Shown: positions 1-13,211, numbered from the stretch's first letter. The stretch: 64,000 nucleotides of DNA from Epiperipatus broadwayi (GCA_028023455.1 JAQFVV010001047.1:1-64000), one strand, 5' to 3'. The notes: generated by a model not told the origin, from the sequence alone. Numbers and translations are program-made.

Positions 1-203
1 ATTTATTTAAGTGCTAAACAACAGCATAAAGCAAATTACAATTTGCACATTACAATAAAAGGAAAGATAATACATATAATATAAAATGAAAATATAAATG
101 TTTACATAATAAAACAATATTTAACATTAAAAACAATATTTAAAATTAAAAATATCACAAAGATTAATGTTACTCCCAATCAGATTATATAAAGAGAGTA
201 ACC
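1..203 (-). repeat. Probable 3' untranslated tail of the LINE at 204-1591
   Basis: This stretch lies directly downstream (minus strand) of the RT stop codon and is AT-rich without a reading frame. It is assigned to the LINE 3' end by position only. The end of the element is not visible because the window starts here. Confidence 0.35.
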
Positions 204-1591
204 TTAAATATTTGACAAAGTAATTGTTGTTTCATTAACAAATGTCTTTAGATCTACTAAAAATATATCAATATCATTAAAATATAAATTATAAAAATTT
301 GGTAATCTGTATAATGCTGCTAAATATAAAGTTTCACATTTATATTTATCGATACTAAATAAATCCTTATTCCTTGTGTATACATGAGGAACTCTTATTA
401 ATACCTTTGAAATACAATTATGTAAGTAAATTTTTCCATGAATGATTAAATAAAAAAATTTCATATCACGAATCACTCTTCTATGAAACAAATTTATACA
501 AACATCTTTCGCATTAATTATATTACTGAATTTATTGTATATTGACTGCAATTTATCTATATGACATAATTTATTTGAGTTCCATATTATTGAGCCATAT
601 TCCATTACCGGAAGTACAAGTGTTTTAATCAAATATATTTTAATAAAAATATTGAAATAATGTCCATTACGAAGAATAAGACCCATTATTTTATTGGCGC
701 ATTACATAAAATATTATCTACATGAGTTGTAAAAGATCCATTTTGATTAAACCATATTCCTAGATCTTTATAATACTTTTTATATTCAATAGTTTTATTA
801 TTTATATAATATGAGTCCATATAGTATTGAACTTTCCTTGTATATGTAACAGCACATTTTTCTATATTTATATGCATATTATTCTTTAAACACCATTCAG
901 AAAAGCTATCTATATAAGATTGAAGCTGTAAATGATCCTTATAACAAGTAATTAATTTAAATATTTTACAATCATCAGCATATGATAATAGACTATCCTT
1001 CACTATATATCTACCCAAATCATTTATATATATTGCAAATAATAATGGTGCCAATACACTACCTTGTGGAACACCTAATTCATTAACATAAGCATGTGAA
1101 ACATTATTATTACATTTAATAAAAGAAGGTCTATTTTGCAAAAATGACATTAACAAATTCAGTGAGAAACCCATATCAGACATTTTACTTAAAAGTTTAG
1201 AATGAATAACTCTATCAAAAGCTCTACTTAAATCAAAATAAATTACATCAAGTTGTGCTTGATTAGTTAAAAAATGGGCAATATGATCATGTATAGTTAA
1301 TAAAATTGTTTCAACAGATCTACATGGTAAAAATCCATGTTGAAAACTTGAAACCAACGAATTAACTTGACCAATAATACCATTATATATACACTTCTCA
1401 AATATTTTTGAAAAAATAGATAAAACTGAGATTGGCCTATAGTTAGAAACTTCTGAATGAGATCCTTTTTTATGCATTGGTATAACCTTAGAAATTTTCA
1501 AGTAAGAAGGAAAAATGGATGTTTCAATTGAAAGATGATGATGATGATGATAACAATTTAATAAACATATAATCTTGTGATAAAAAATCAC
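204..1591 (-). pseudogene. Non-LTR retrotransposon (LINE) reverse transcriptase, 5'-truncated, one frameshift
   Basis: This is the RT and C-terminal part of a jockey-superfamily-like LINE polyprotein, which would copy its own RNA at a nicked target. The first frame (686-1591, 301 codons) shows the RT blocks in order: NYRPISVLS (residues 50-58), FDLSRAFD (119-126), VPQGSVLAPLLF (174-185) and the catalytic YADD (204-207). The reading continues in another frame at 204-686 with a C-terminal LINE pattern (MGLILRNG, VLPVMEYGSIIWN). The shift falls in an A-run near 693-697 and is explained by loss of one A. Five consecutive His codons at residues 15-19 come from a CAT microsatellite expansion, which suggests the start is not original. 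ORF1 and endonuclease are absent. The YADD and flanking motifs are intact, so decay is limited. Clade assignment is an inference. Confidence 0.85.
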
Positions 1592-1655
1592 ACATGGAGC
1601 TTAACAAAAATATATGTTCAAATAAAATAAAAAACATTAATATATAATATAATAA

Positions 1656-2667
1656 TTAAATAGAAATAAAACGTTTTTCATTATCATCAATTATAATCCA
1701 GTCCATAATGAATATTCTCAAAGTTTTCCTTGATAGGTCATTAACATTAAATTCAATGCTCCTTATAAAAATATTGTAAAATCTTGGACCAAGATAACAT
1801 TTCTGATATCTACAATGAGTTTTAAAGTATGTTGGTTCAAATAATAAATCAAAATCACTTGATCTAGTCATCATCATTGATGATGAATTATTTTTATTCA
1901 TTCCTTTGTATTTAATATAATAACACAAAATATTCACTAAAAATAATTGATTAATAGTTAAAACTCCAGCACAATTATATAATTCAAATCTTGACAAATA
2001 CAAAGGTTTAAACAAATAATTCTTAATGTAAAATTTTGTAGTGTTTGCAAAGACTCAAAAAATATGCTGCAGTGCCACCCCATAATGTTATACCATAACA
2101 AAGTCTGCTTAAAAAAATTTGTTTATATATACTTAATAGGACAGATTTATTCAAACAATCTCTTAATCTATAAAAAAGAAAATTAAGTTTTCTTAATTTT
2201 ACTTGAAGCCAAAAAATATGCTTATCTCAAACCAAGCCAAGGTAAGAAATTATTGAAATCCTGGTAATTTTCTGACAAGAGGTTTAATTCACATAAGGCA
2301 ATTGAATTAACAAGTCTTTTGCTGGAATATTTTTTTAAGAGAATATTTTATGTAATTACATTTATTAATATTTAGCAGTAATCTATTATTGTTCATCCAT
2401 TGTGTAATTTTAAATAAATCTTCATTCACAAGTTTCTCAAGTAAACTATATGAAACTGCTGAAGTAACCAAAGAAGTATCATCTGCAAAACAAAAAAATG
2501 TTATAATGAAGAGAAAGATCAAGCAGATTGTTAATATAAACAGTAAATAACAAAGGACCCAGGACTGAACCTTGAGGAACTCAATATCTAATTATTTCAG
2601 AATCACTCAAAAAAATATTAATTTTAACAAATTGACTTCTATTACTTAAATAAGATTTAAACCATTC

Positions 2668-2670
<3 letters not shown>
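1656..2670 (-). pseudogene. Second, more decayed LINE reverse transcriptase remnant
   Basis: Read on the minus strand from 2670 downward, three frames together give a LINE RT. A finger/palm stretch at 2530-2670 reads like WFKSYLSNRSQF followed by VPQGSVLGPLLF, with a stop just before the V. The catalytic FADDTSL is at about 2465-2485 (residues 12-18 of the 2307-2522 frame). A connection domain at about 2040-2240 contains KLRKLNFLFYRLRD and YGITLWGG. A C-terminal tail at 1656-2015 contains LGPRFYN. Several stops and frameshifts make it non-functional. Residues differ from the neighbouring LINE, so it is a separate element. It is cut off at 2670 by a microsatellite. The family (CR1- or jockey-like) is not resolved. 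Confidence 0.75.
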
Positions 2671-3045
<375 letters not shown>

Positions 3046-3459
3046 ACAATTTTAATAAAAAGTTTTTTTATTATATGTTTTAATTGTAAAATGGATAGAG
3101 GACCAACTTACCTATGTCCTCACTGCAAACATGCATTAACTTATAAAACCAAGAGTTTCCTCATGAACTCCTGTTTAAAAGTAGCAAATTATAAAAATAC
3201 ATAATAAAAATATTAATAAGAATATTCATAGTATTATGGGGAATAACTTTACCAGACTTGCAATGAAAAAGATTCTAGGATTTCAAAATAACTGCATAGT
3301 GTTTGACAATTATGAAAACCTAAAGTGCAGCAATAACATCTATAGAGTGATCTTCTCTTCATCTAGAAAATAATAAAATTACTTCAAAAAAGACATTGGG
3401 GTTAATTCAAAATCAGAAATGAATATCCTCTACAAATTAATTTTACAGAATGTTTTACG

Positions 3460-4211
3460 AAAAACAAAAAAAAAAAGCAAATTAAACTTGCCAATGCTTG
3501 TATTTATGATCAACAGATGGCGTTTTACCAAAAACACTGTCTAAGCATGTTTGTTTACATAAACGTCAGAGTAAGCATTCAGTACCTCTTTCATTAATTC
3601 CACCTTTAGATCATGATTTCAAGCTGATTTTGCTATCATCAGTGAAGGACAGGAAATAAGAAACTAGATCTAAACACTAAACTCTGAGCGTTTATGAAAC
3701 AATTTCTATTCAGCTTGCAAGCGTGAATTTTTTAGACACGTAATGTCTTCAAAATCAGCATAGCAAGCCAGATAGTTATATGGGTCTGATATCAGTTCAG
3801 TATCTCCACATAAATACAAGCATTGGCAAGTTTAACTTGCTTTTTTGTTTGTCATAAATGTACCTTTGAAGTTTTTTCTTGCAATGATATATATTGCAGA
3901 GGCTTCTACTATGTGGAGATACTGAACTGATATCAGACCCATATAGCTATCTGGCTTGCTATGCTGATTTTGAAGACATTACATGTCTAAAAAATTCACG
4001 CTTGCAAGCTGAATAGAAATTGTTTCATAAACGCTCAGAGTTTAGTGCTTAGATCTAGTTTCTTATTTCCTGTCCTTCACTGATGATAGCAAAATCAGCT
4101 TGAAATCATGATCTGAAGGTAGAATTAACGAAAGAGGTAGTGAATTCTTACTCTGATGTTTATGTAAACAAACACGCTTTGCCGGTGTTTTTGGTAAAAC
4201 GCCATCTGTAG
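3460..4211. mobile_element. 752-bp foldback (composite inverted-repeat) element with 13-bp target-site duplication
   Basis: The unit is flanked by a perfect 13-bp direct repeat AGAATGTTTTACG (3447-3459 and 4212-4224). Inside, a 300-bp arm at 3513-3812 is repeated in inverted orientation at 3910-4209 with only about a dozen mismatches; the spacer is about 97 bp. A separate 38-bp inverted pair (3471-3508 and 3809-3846, one mismatch) brackets the left arm, so 3471-3846 alone has the layout of a MITE. The right arm has no such terminal pair. No transposase frame is present. The element family is unknown. Confidence 0.85.
3471..3846. mobile_element. MITE-like unit with 38-bp terminal inverted repeats
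   Basis: The ends read AAAAAAGCAAATTAAACTTG inward at 3471 and its near-exact complement ending at 3846; 37 of 38 positions pair. It is nested in the 3460-4211 composite and shares its body with the inverted right arm. Confidence 0.65.
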
Positions 4212-4345
4212 AGAATGTTTTACGTAATTGTACTTCAAAAGATTCATCATGCTTTTAATAAAGCATATCTTAAAATTCCTGCATTTATTTTTAAAAAACT
4301 GCATTCTAAACATAATATGGATATTGTTGTTTCAATCATCTAATA

Positions 4346-7020
4346 AAGCAAATAACATCTATTGAAGATAATTCAAATGATATTGGAATAACCATTTGGA
4401 TAATTTTTATGTATTGTAACGGTAAGAATTGTCCCTCCACATAACAAAATCTAGAACACAGGCAAAATACACTAAAGCTGATCGAATATGGATGCTGGGA
4501 TCCAGAACCCGACCAACATTCAATCTTTTCACCTCTGTTCAACGATCTAATACCCTATGGATGACATTTCTCAACTTACAAAGACACTTAATTTAACTAT
4601 GGTCTGGCAGACACCCAGGGTGGAACAATAAGACTCATAAATTAGCTGATTTAACACTGATTTGGTCATATATACACACATATGACTAAGTGATTAATTA
4701 ATATATCAAAGATTGACCTACATATAGATAAAATGGTGTATGTGCAATTAAATCTAGAGTTGGATAAAATGAACTCGCGGACAATAAAGATATGAAAACA
4801 ATTTATAATTTTAAATATTATTAATTTAATAAAACAATAACAAATAGTGAAACGTAAAATATACAAAATTATGCAATGAGAATGTGAGAGATTACGCTCA
4901 CAGGCATTGCATAACTATTGAGATTAATATTACATATCTCATTATGTGTTTAATAATGTGTAGTGTGGGAGTTTATGCCTATATTTATATGCCAAATTTC
5001 TAGCTCTTATGTAGTCTTCTAAATCATACGAAACTTTATAGCCAAAATTATATAACTAACTTAATAGCGCTCTTATGGCGTCTATCTATGTTAAGTTGAG
5101 CACATAATTAGGCTCAGAGATATGCAGGTTAGCGTGTTAATCTAGATAAGGATATACACTGATGCTAGATAAGCATTTAATATAAAGGGAGCAAAAACTG
5201 GTTTATGATAAGTTTACTTATATACTTTATGGCACATATTAAAATATTAATAAACTAGAAGGTGCGAATGGGTCATTATTCACAGGCTTCAGCCTCAAAG
5301 GCTGTTGCCCTACAACCGCTCAACTTGTTACGAATAGAAACATTAGTAGTTCAGGGAGTCGGATAAGCATTAATTATGAATAATCTAGGTCCTTGTGCCC
5401 TAGTTCTAAAAGTGTGTGCTTTACGCGAACTAAGTGGATAAGTGTGACCTCTGCCAGCAATTCATCAAGAATCATGCAGCAAACAGATAATTGTACATTG
5501 AGTACTTAGTAAGGACACACCCACAACTTATACATATATATAATGCAAATACGTAAAATTATATTATCGTGCCTTAAAAATAGATAGTGTCTATTTGCAT
5601 ATCTATACAACCCAGTTCTCAAATTTAGTATTTCAAATATACTATTTAGGGACTAACTTAATTAGTAACCTAGTTTAAGATTATCACCTGCATCTCAACA
5701 TATATAAATCTAAGGAGGACAAAGCATATTTGAGGGATAATTACGAATAAAACATTAAAATATGCTTTGAGAATATCTCTGTGGCTAGTTCCTATGACGT
5801 AAGAGTTACATATATAAATAGTTATAATTCATAACTAGAGTTAAGCAAACTACAATTTTAACTAGAGAATGACTGATTATTGTAATATTAATACCCAAAA
5901 TTAATCAGTAAAATAATATGATTTCAAAACAGCGAGTGGAAAAATTAATTCTATTATTTATTATATTTATTATAGCGAAGATTTGAAATTATCTTCGCAG
6001 ATTGATAGGCTAAAAGTATACTTATAAATACTCACGGTTTCGAGAGTTATTTGGCATATCAAATACATATAATATCAAAATGATAAAATTATAGAATAAA
6101 CTGGATAGATTAGAAATAGGCATAACAGACCACAGGAAATTATACATTTAATTTAAAATAGATTATTAGAGTTTTACATTTTAAAAGAGGATTTCAAGTT
6201 TTACAATCAGATAAGATTTAAACATTAGCATTTAACAGTTTTCTTTGCAGATTTTAGGAAAGGTGTTTGGGAAAGGCAGATTTAATAAATAGCTAGCTTT
6301 TAAAAGAAAGAATTGAAAGTCACAGTTTATGAACAGAGCTCTGAGAGAAAGTTTATCAATTTACCAGTCAGCTATTTTCATTGCAGTTAGTTCTGGGCAC
6401 TTGAGACGATAATAAGTTGATACTTTTGGCGATGATTTAAAGTTAATGGAGGTTTTTCCACGGGCTGCTTTGCTGGTATATGGCATTATATTTTATTCCT
6501 GATCAAGGGCAGGTGGTGAATTATTGCCGACTACCCCACCATTTTGGAGATCAAACGAATGTGGATTATGTTTACAATTCACTTATTATATATATGATCG
6601 ATTCCCGGCGACAAAACTTGAAGTATTTATACCTTTCCAACTCTGGCCACCTGTTTAATTTTACAAGCTTGTCCGCATTTATTTATTTTAGAAAAATATA
6701 TTTAATAGCTACAACTAGTAGAAAACCCATTTATTTATTTTACAAAAACATTTTTAATTATGACAACTAATTTAGATTTTGTTTTTCTGCTTATTTCCTC
6801 CTGTTTATTGTGACAACGTTATAAAATTCTGCAAAATTGTTATTAACATTTTAGATTTACAAAATCAAGTTCACGCTATTTTAGGACTATTGCGTGACCT
6901 CATTTAAAAGTTGTTTACAAAAATAAAATGTTATTTTGGAAAAGTTACTTTGATAATTAGTAGAAAATTAATTTTATAACCATACATGCAGAATAACAAC
7001 AGAAATGGCTCATATGCGAT
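4346..7020. other. AT-rich stretch, no gene recognised; slightly less AT-rich around 5250-5480 and 6400-6660
   Basis: Frames here are short and match nothing recognised. The segments around 5280-5460 and 6420-6640 are visibly richer in G+C and could be old LTR or untranslated sequence. No duplicated ends or retroviral-type motifs were found. Confidence 0.5.
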
Positions 7021-7023
7021 TTT

Positions 7024-7215
7024 CAATAACATAATAATAAAATTGGCTAAATAATTTAAACTAAAATATTTCTTAAGCTAGAAATATTTATAAAATAGAT
7101 ATATATCTGTAATATATACCAATAACATAACAATAAAATTGGCTAAATAATTTAAACTAAAATATTTCTTAAATTAGAAATATTTATAAAATGGATACAT
7201 ATCTGTAATATATAC
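7024..7215. repeat. 96-bp tandem duplication, two copies
   Basis: The unit starting CAATAACATAATAATAAAAT at 7024 recurs from 7120 with the same order of words (TTGGCTAAATAATTTAAAC, TTTATAAAAT, ATATCTGTAATATATAC). There are only a handful of differences. A (TA)n run follows at about 7245-7265. Confidence 0.85.
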
Positions 7216-7551
7216 GTATACTATTAAATTACAGACTCACCGTTTGCATATATATATATATATACGTGATTTTGCATACATAGTAATTTAATGTTATTTA
7301 AATTGGTACTCTGAGAGGTTTAAACCTGACATATAGATAGATGTGGGGGTAAAATACGTGGAACAGGCAGATGGATAAATCTGACTGTTTCAGTATGTAA
7401 TATTTAGAAACTTACCAAAAAAATTGGTCCCAACCCTCCTCTACCAGATTTTACTACACTTCCCACACTTATGGAATACATCAATTTTTATAATAGAATT
7501 TTAGAATATGTAAATAATGATCAAGCCAGTTTTGCCAACTTGTGAAATGGA

Positions 7552-9090
7552 TGGATTTAAACACTTATGGTACTGATTTAGAGTGTGTTCATGGCCATTT
7601 TGAAATCTGAAAACTGCCCAAAACCACCGGTGACACATCCAAGGAATAACTCATACCGAATAATCCACACATGGTCATGATATGGCCATTCTTTACAAAT
7701 CATAATTAACATCAATAATTAAAAAATTAAAGTGTAAATTCCATACAACTATGCTTGATCAAATCATGCGACTAAAATATAAAAATATAAAAAGTTGGAG
7801 TAATGAATAAATTTCGAAATACTAAAAGCTTATAATTTCTAAAATACGAATTTAAAATACTTAAACAGAAAAAGTAATGGCAAAAAACCAATGGACACAT
7901 ATTAATTAAAAAACTACATGTTCAATAAACATATAATTGATCAAACCAAACTTATAAGTTTGAAATACTAAAAGTTCTAAAATACGAATTTTATTACAAT
8001 ACAGGCCTATAACCACATGTCAAAATAATGTAAATATCCAATAAAAGTAGAAACAACTGCCAAAGCATATTGACTCTACTATTAATAATAAATTGCATTT
8101 TATCATAACATTAGTCAAAAGAATAATTAATGTCTAAGAAAAAGAATATTAATTTTACAATTAATAAAAAATTAATAAATCAGATTTTTTCTTACTAAAG
8201 CTAGTAATATTGTGTGCTTAGTTTCTCACGTTGTTATTTGCAGGTGGATGGATAAAAAGAATCTAAATGACAGACATTTAGTCATTAAATTTCTCAAAGA
8301 AGATAATGCTACTTAACAATGGTGAAAAGGTTAGGGTTTATCTTATTTAAAATCCAATATCTGTTTTACATTTCAAGTAATCAATAAATTTCTATTAAAA
8401 TGTGTAAATATTTTTTTCAAACATGTTTCTGTGTTCATTTGTTGATGGTAAAAGTCACTTCGATATTAGTAAATAGAAAATTATGTAAATATAGTTACAG
8501 ATTTGCATCAATTTCAAGAGCCCATAAAGACTTCATGTGATCAAATGTAGATCCGATATCCATGTCAGCAGATCAAATGTGAACAATGCTACTTTTTTTC
8601 TTATCTACATTTTTTTTTCCTAACTCCATGTAACAAAGGAAGCATGCAGCATCAGTTTATTTCTGGTAAGAAAAAATCCTATTAATTGTAGTAAAATTAA
8701 TGATTTATTTCATATGGTTTTGGCCATATATTGTAATATAATTTGCATTTTAGAATGTATTAGCTTTTACTTTTTCAAAATTATAAGCTTGGTATGATCA
8801 ATTTTACTTTATTTCAACAAGTGCTTATAGGCATATATTGTAATATAATTCACATTTTAGAAGTTATAATCTTTTAGTATTTGGAAATTATAAGCTTGGT
8901 TTGATTAGACTTCTACAGTTTTTGGATAATATTTCATATTTTAGAAGTTATAAGCTTTTAGTATTTAGAAATTATAAGCTTGGTTTGATCAGACTTTTGC
9001 ATCTTTTGGACGATATTTCATACTACTTTGGTGCTTTGCACCTTCATTATTGTAATAACATTCATATTTTAGAAGTTATAGGATTTTAGT
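7552..9090. repeat. Dispersed and inverted repeat family sharing a TTATAAGCTT-containing motif
   Basis: On the plus strand at about 8760-9090 a block containing TTTTAGAAGTTATAAGC, TTTTAGTATTTAGAAA and TTATAAGCTTGGTTTGATC occurs three to four times with drift. The reverse complement of the same block occurs at about 7810-7855 and 7930-8010. A segment at about 7578-7650 (GTGTTCATGGCCATTTTG) matches 9098-9165 in direct orientation. This is probably a family of short DNA elements inserted several times; no coding capacity is seen. Confidence 0.6.
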
Positions 9091-9106
9091 ATTTAGACTG
9101 TGTTCA

Positions 9107-9243
9107 CCGCCATTTTGAATTCTAAGGACCACTCAAAAATCACTGCTGATACATCCAAATGATCCCGTGTGAATTATTCAAGTCATTTATTGCTTGGATA
9201 TGTCAATGGTGATTTTGGGTGGTCCTTAGAATTGAAAATGGCA
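9107..9243. mobile_element. Short palindromic (MITE-like) element
   Basis: An arm at 9107-9157 (GCCATTTTGAATTCTAAGG ...) is complementary to 9194-9243 (... CCTTAGAATTGAAAATGGC) with several mismatches and a spacer of about 36 bp. A single diverged arm is also present near 7590-7650. No transposase is encoded. Confidence 0.65.
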
Positions 9244-9460
9244 ATGAGCGATTCTAAATCAGCATCCACTTGCTTCAAAATACTAAGCAAAGAGGACTAT
9301 TCTATTCTGGCAGATATGGAGCAAAAACAATTCCTGATTCAGCATTTGTTTTGATAAATATGGTTCACCCTTATTTACTAAATTACTAATATTGTATTAT
9401 CTCATAACCAACATTAATCAAATGTAATCAATTATTTTTGGAATTCACAATTCTATAGTT

Positions 9461-9547
9461 AAAAGTTATCCTACTTCAAAATAAAATGTAAGGAAAGCCA
9501 ACTAAAAAGTTATCCTACTTCAAAATAAAATGTAAGGAAAGCCAACT
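9461..9547. repeat. 44-bp tandem duplication, two identical copies
   Basis: The unit AAAAGTTATCCTACTTCAAA... repeats exactly with a 44-bp period (9461 and 9505). Identity over the full unit implies a recent local duplication. Confidence 0.9.
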
Positions 9548-9559
9548 AGCATCAGTATA

Positions 9560-11380
9560 TTGGATATCTTGAACAGAGTATTAATAGAACTTTTCCAATT
9601 CCCTTTTACTATAATAGGTTGGATAAATTCATAAAAACATCTGCCAAAGAATCCATTCCTTGCAGATATCAAAACTAATACGTTTCATGTTGGAACAAAA
9701 CCAGTAGTAAAAAAACTTCTGACAAATTGTAAAATCACTGAACAATGCTAGAAAAAAAAGTGGAAACTAGGCTACAGAGATGCAAAACTTTACAATATCT
9801 AATTGTAAGACCTGATTATTTTTAAGAAAGAATGAGATTACCAATCTTATATATCACACTTTTAAACCCAAGATTGATAGAATGTTAAAAAGCATCATTA
9901 GAGCAAAATTACAATCTAAGCTTCTCTTTCACAATGTCCCATTAATATCTTCATTGGCTCCAAAAGCAAATAACATACTTTTAGAATTTCTAAAAAATTT
10001 AGGACATAAAGCCAAAAAAAAAAAAAGCACGGTTGTAAAAAACATTTAGTGACATTATTCATATAGAAAACTAGTCCAATAATTTGGCAAAAAAGCAAGA
10101 ACTATATCAGTCTTAAAAACAAATAAATCCAGAAATGATCAAAAAAATTATCAACTAATATCATCTATACATGTTCCTTAAAGACTTTAATGGAATCAAA
10201 TTAACAAGAATTTTGCTCAAAGCTGACAGTCATTTACATATAAAGAAGTCTAGGTTAAGGCCTGACAAAACTTTCAAAATAAATTAAAAACTGGTGCTAC
10301 CTTTTCTTATCTATTCTCATTAGAAAAAAAAAATTTCATCTAAAAGTTTATTCTTTTTTTCATATTGGAAAGCAATTTCCAAATTTAAGAATTTTAAGTG
10401 ACACTAAATAATAATTATAGTAGATTCAAAACTGTATTGAATATTTAGCATAAGATTCAGATCTTCACCTATTTTATTTAATATATTCATCAGTGATTTA
10501 AGATAAACAATTCAGGAAATTAATCATCTCAAAAGAGATGCTTTTCTTAAACAAATGGGTCTTTCAATAATGATATAAAAAGATTGGAAATCTTTTTCAA
10601 AAACAGTGCTCTCTAAGATGATATGTTGATCTAAACAACAGAGAAGAAACATTTCACAATCTCAATATAATCCTTTGCAATAATAGACTGAAAAGCAATC
10701 CTATCCTACAGAATTTAGGAGTAATCTTGGATTGCAACAAATTTACTGCCCTAGATAAAAATTACTTTGTAAAAAATAATCATCTTGCAAAAATGACTAT
10801 ACTATTTTTAATTGTGATAGTTTCTTTAGCAGTAGCATATTCTGCTGGTGAATACTTTGTCCATGCTTGGAGGAAAAAATTCCACACCAAATTTCTGAAT
10901 ACTCAAATCATTATTATGAGAAATTTTATTCACACACTCAAGTCTACTGATTTGCAGTGTTACCTGTTCTTTTATATATTCCTCTGTAAAATATCAGAAG
11001 AGAAGTTTGTCTCACTGAAAATGTACAATAAACTGTTAACCAGATTGGGCTTGGTAATAATTCAAGATATAGTTTCATCATTTAACTCCATTTAAATGAA
11101 AATTCCTTTTCCCCCAAGAATCTATACTAAGAATTATAACATAAAAAATGGAATTCTTATGAGACTCCTAATAAATTTATTTTTCAAAATCCAATAATAA
11201 AGCAAGCTGGATTTGATCTTCCTAGATGTAACTGGAATCTCATCAACAATCAGGAACAACCAATGATCTATGAAAATGTGGACAAATACAAATCATATCG
11301 AATTTGGGGCTTTAGTGGCAGAATTGAAGAACTTAATAAAGTCATTAAATAATCTATCTCCTGATTGGAATCTCTACAGA
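9560..11380 (+). pseudogene. Heavily decayed LINE reverse transcriptase
   Basis: Pieces in all three plus frames line up with one LINE RT. A motif like KSRNDQKNYQLIS (for KxxxDPxNYRPIS) lies at about 10115-10165. A piece resembling FQNKLKTGA is near 10270-10300. A C-terminal domain at 10727-11095 carries LAVAYSAGEYFVHAWRKKFH (LINE pattern AlaTyrSerAlaGluTyrCysAlaProValTrp) and FLNTQIIIMRNFIHTLKST. A later piece near 11040 reads KMYNKLLT. Stops and shifts are very frequent and the YADD box could not be found. It is an old copy, distinct from the LINEs at 0.2-2.7 kb. The family is inferred from the C-terminal pattern only. Confidence 0.6.
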
Positions 11381-13210
11381 TTTCTTTATGATGGTTTTTT
11401 TTTATAGATAAACTATCAAAAAAAAACAAAAAACAATTCCATACATTAAATAAATAACATTTTAATAATTGGTAGGGTTGACATTTTTATAGTGTACTTT
11501 TTTTAAATATTCTGAGTTCCCCTCGGTTCTCAAGAATATTACTATTAATATCAATCTTTCTACCTAGCAAAAATATATTAATTATTCAAATGTATTATAA
11601 AATTTCTTTTAAAAATGTAATCCCATTATAAAAATATTTATAATTTGAAACTTACAATTGATGCAAATTATATAACAACGTTAATTTGAAAATACAAAAA
11701 TAAATATATAGAAAAGCACATCTCATTTATGAGTTAATATTTTGTTTCTCAATTTATAATATATTTTTTAAAAAACATTACATGTGTACATTATTTTTTT
11801 TAAAGCATATATGGAGAACATAACACTTTTGTATATATTGAATAAAAATTTATTTTATAGTAAGTATATTGTTATGAATCATACATATTCATGGAGTGGT
11901 TTGAAGCATACTGCTTTTATCGATTATTATTTATAAACTTGTTGCATACAGTAAAATAAATTCATTTTTAAAATAAACAGCAAAGATATAAATATATCAC
12001 AGTAGCAAGAAGAACCTTAATATTTAATTTCATCAACAAACTACCAAATATCAGGAATTATAAGTAATATGTAAGATTTAACAAAATTATGTTATCTGTA
12101 ACACAGCAAATCAAACCTTAAGTTCATTAATTCATACTTTTAGAATTAAATCTTGATGTTGTTTCTAGCTACTTTATTTTATTTATATTTTGGATTTATA
12201 TATACTTTATCATAAATGTCCATGATTCATAACAACATTCATTAAAATTTATAGATTTTGTTGTTTTAATATGCATAAAAGTGTGCTCCTAATGTATTTC
12301 ACTTGACTCATCAGCCACCCCTTGCATCCAAATATCACAACATCAAATTTATATGAAGATCAAACATTAATTTTATTTTAAGCATGAACAATGTTATAGC
12401 AGATAAAATATTACAATTCTACTTCAGGCAACTTTTACACTCTGATGCAATTTTTTAATGCATAGCTTGTGATAAACTTGTGTTTTAATTCAACAGTTTA
12501 TGGATAATTTATTTATAAATCTTATTTAAATTATAGTAAACTTTCAGTGTTTGTGAAATTTATGTTTGATATATTAATGATAAGTTGCTGAAACTGAATC
12601 AATGTTTTTGTTTGCAGATGTAACATATACATGTTTATCATTTGCATGGTATATGCCACATGTGTGCATGATTTATAATAAAATGTAAACTTTAAAATAA
12701 AAATTGTAATATGTGATATACTTATAACAGTGATATTATATATTTGTAAAAATTGTAATATTTAATTTTAAAAGGCGTTTTATAAGTTCAAAATGACTCA
12801 GTGAAACCTTGAACATGTCAAAGTTTATGATAATATTATAATGTATATAAATGGTGCATTTATCAAGCTTATATTATATTAATACTTTTTATCTCTGTGT
12901 TAAAAGCTATAAACAAGATTAACCTCATTCATCATGAATGACTGGTTTCGAAAAAGAGCAAATAGAATACATGTGTGATAAACTAGTCAAATTTTTATAA
13001 AAACAATGTTTATAACATTTATTATATTAATATATGTAATGTACTTGCATAAAATAGTTAAGCATACAAGTACAAATATTGTCTTGTGCAGTATATACAT
13101 TTTTAAAAATCATAAAAAATATTTATTTTAATTAAGTAGGATATGAAAATAAATATTATATTATACTGATTTAAAAAAAAAAAAACATTATTACAAAAGA
13201 AACTTTTAAA
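11381..13210. other. AT-rich intergenic stretch, nothing recognised
   Basis: No reading frame, RNA gene or structured repeat could be supported here beyond A/T runs. Confidence 0.6.
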
Positions 13211-13211
13211 A

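Larger units (their letters stand above)
3085..4345 (+). pseudogene. Coding-like remnant of unknown identity, split by a foldback insertion
   Basis: A short open stretch from an ATG at 3091 contains CPHCKHALTYKTKS, a CxxC pair with a later Cys, and stops near 3200. Further coding-like pieces follow in shifted frames up to 3446. One of these reads into the direct repeat AGAATGTTTTACG at 3447. After the 752-bp insertion the reading resumes at 4212-4224 and continues (CTSKDSSC; then, after a one-base shift, KAYLKIPAFIFKKL) to about 4330. The pieces on each side look like one protein interrupted by the insertion. No family is recognised. An old transposon ORF is the most likely source, by context only. 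Confidence 0.35.

Noticed and set aside
4419-4450. LTR-like opening TGTAACGGTAAGAATTG
   Set aside because: No closing end, second LTR or primer-binding site could be located.
12925-12960. Hammerhead-like words (CATCATGAATG, TTTCGAAA)
   Set aside because: The boxes are not in a valid order on either strand and no PLE sequence adjoins.
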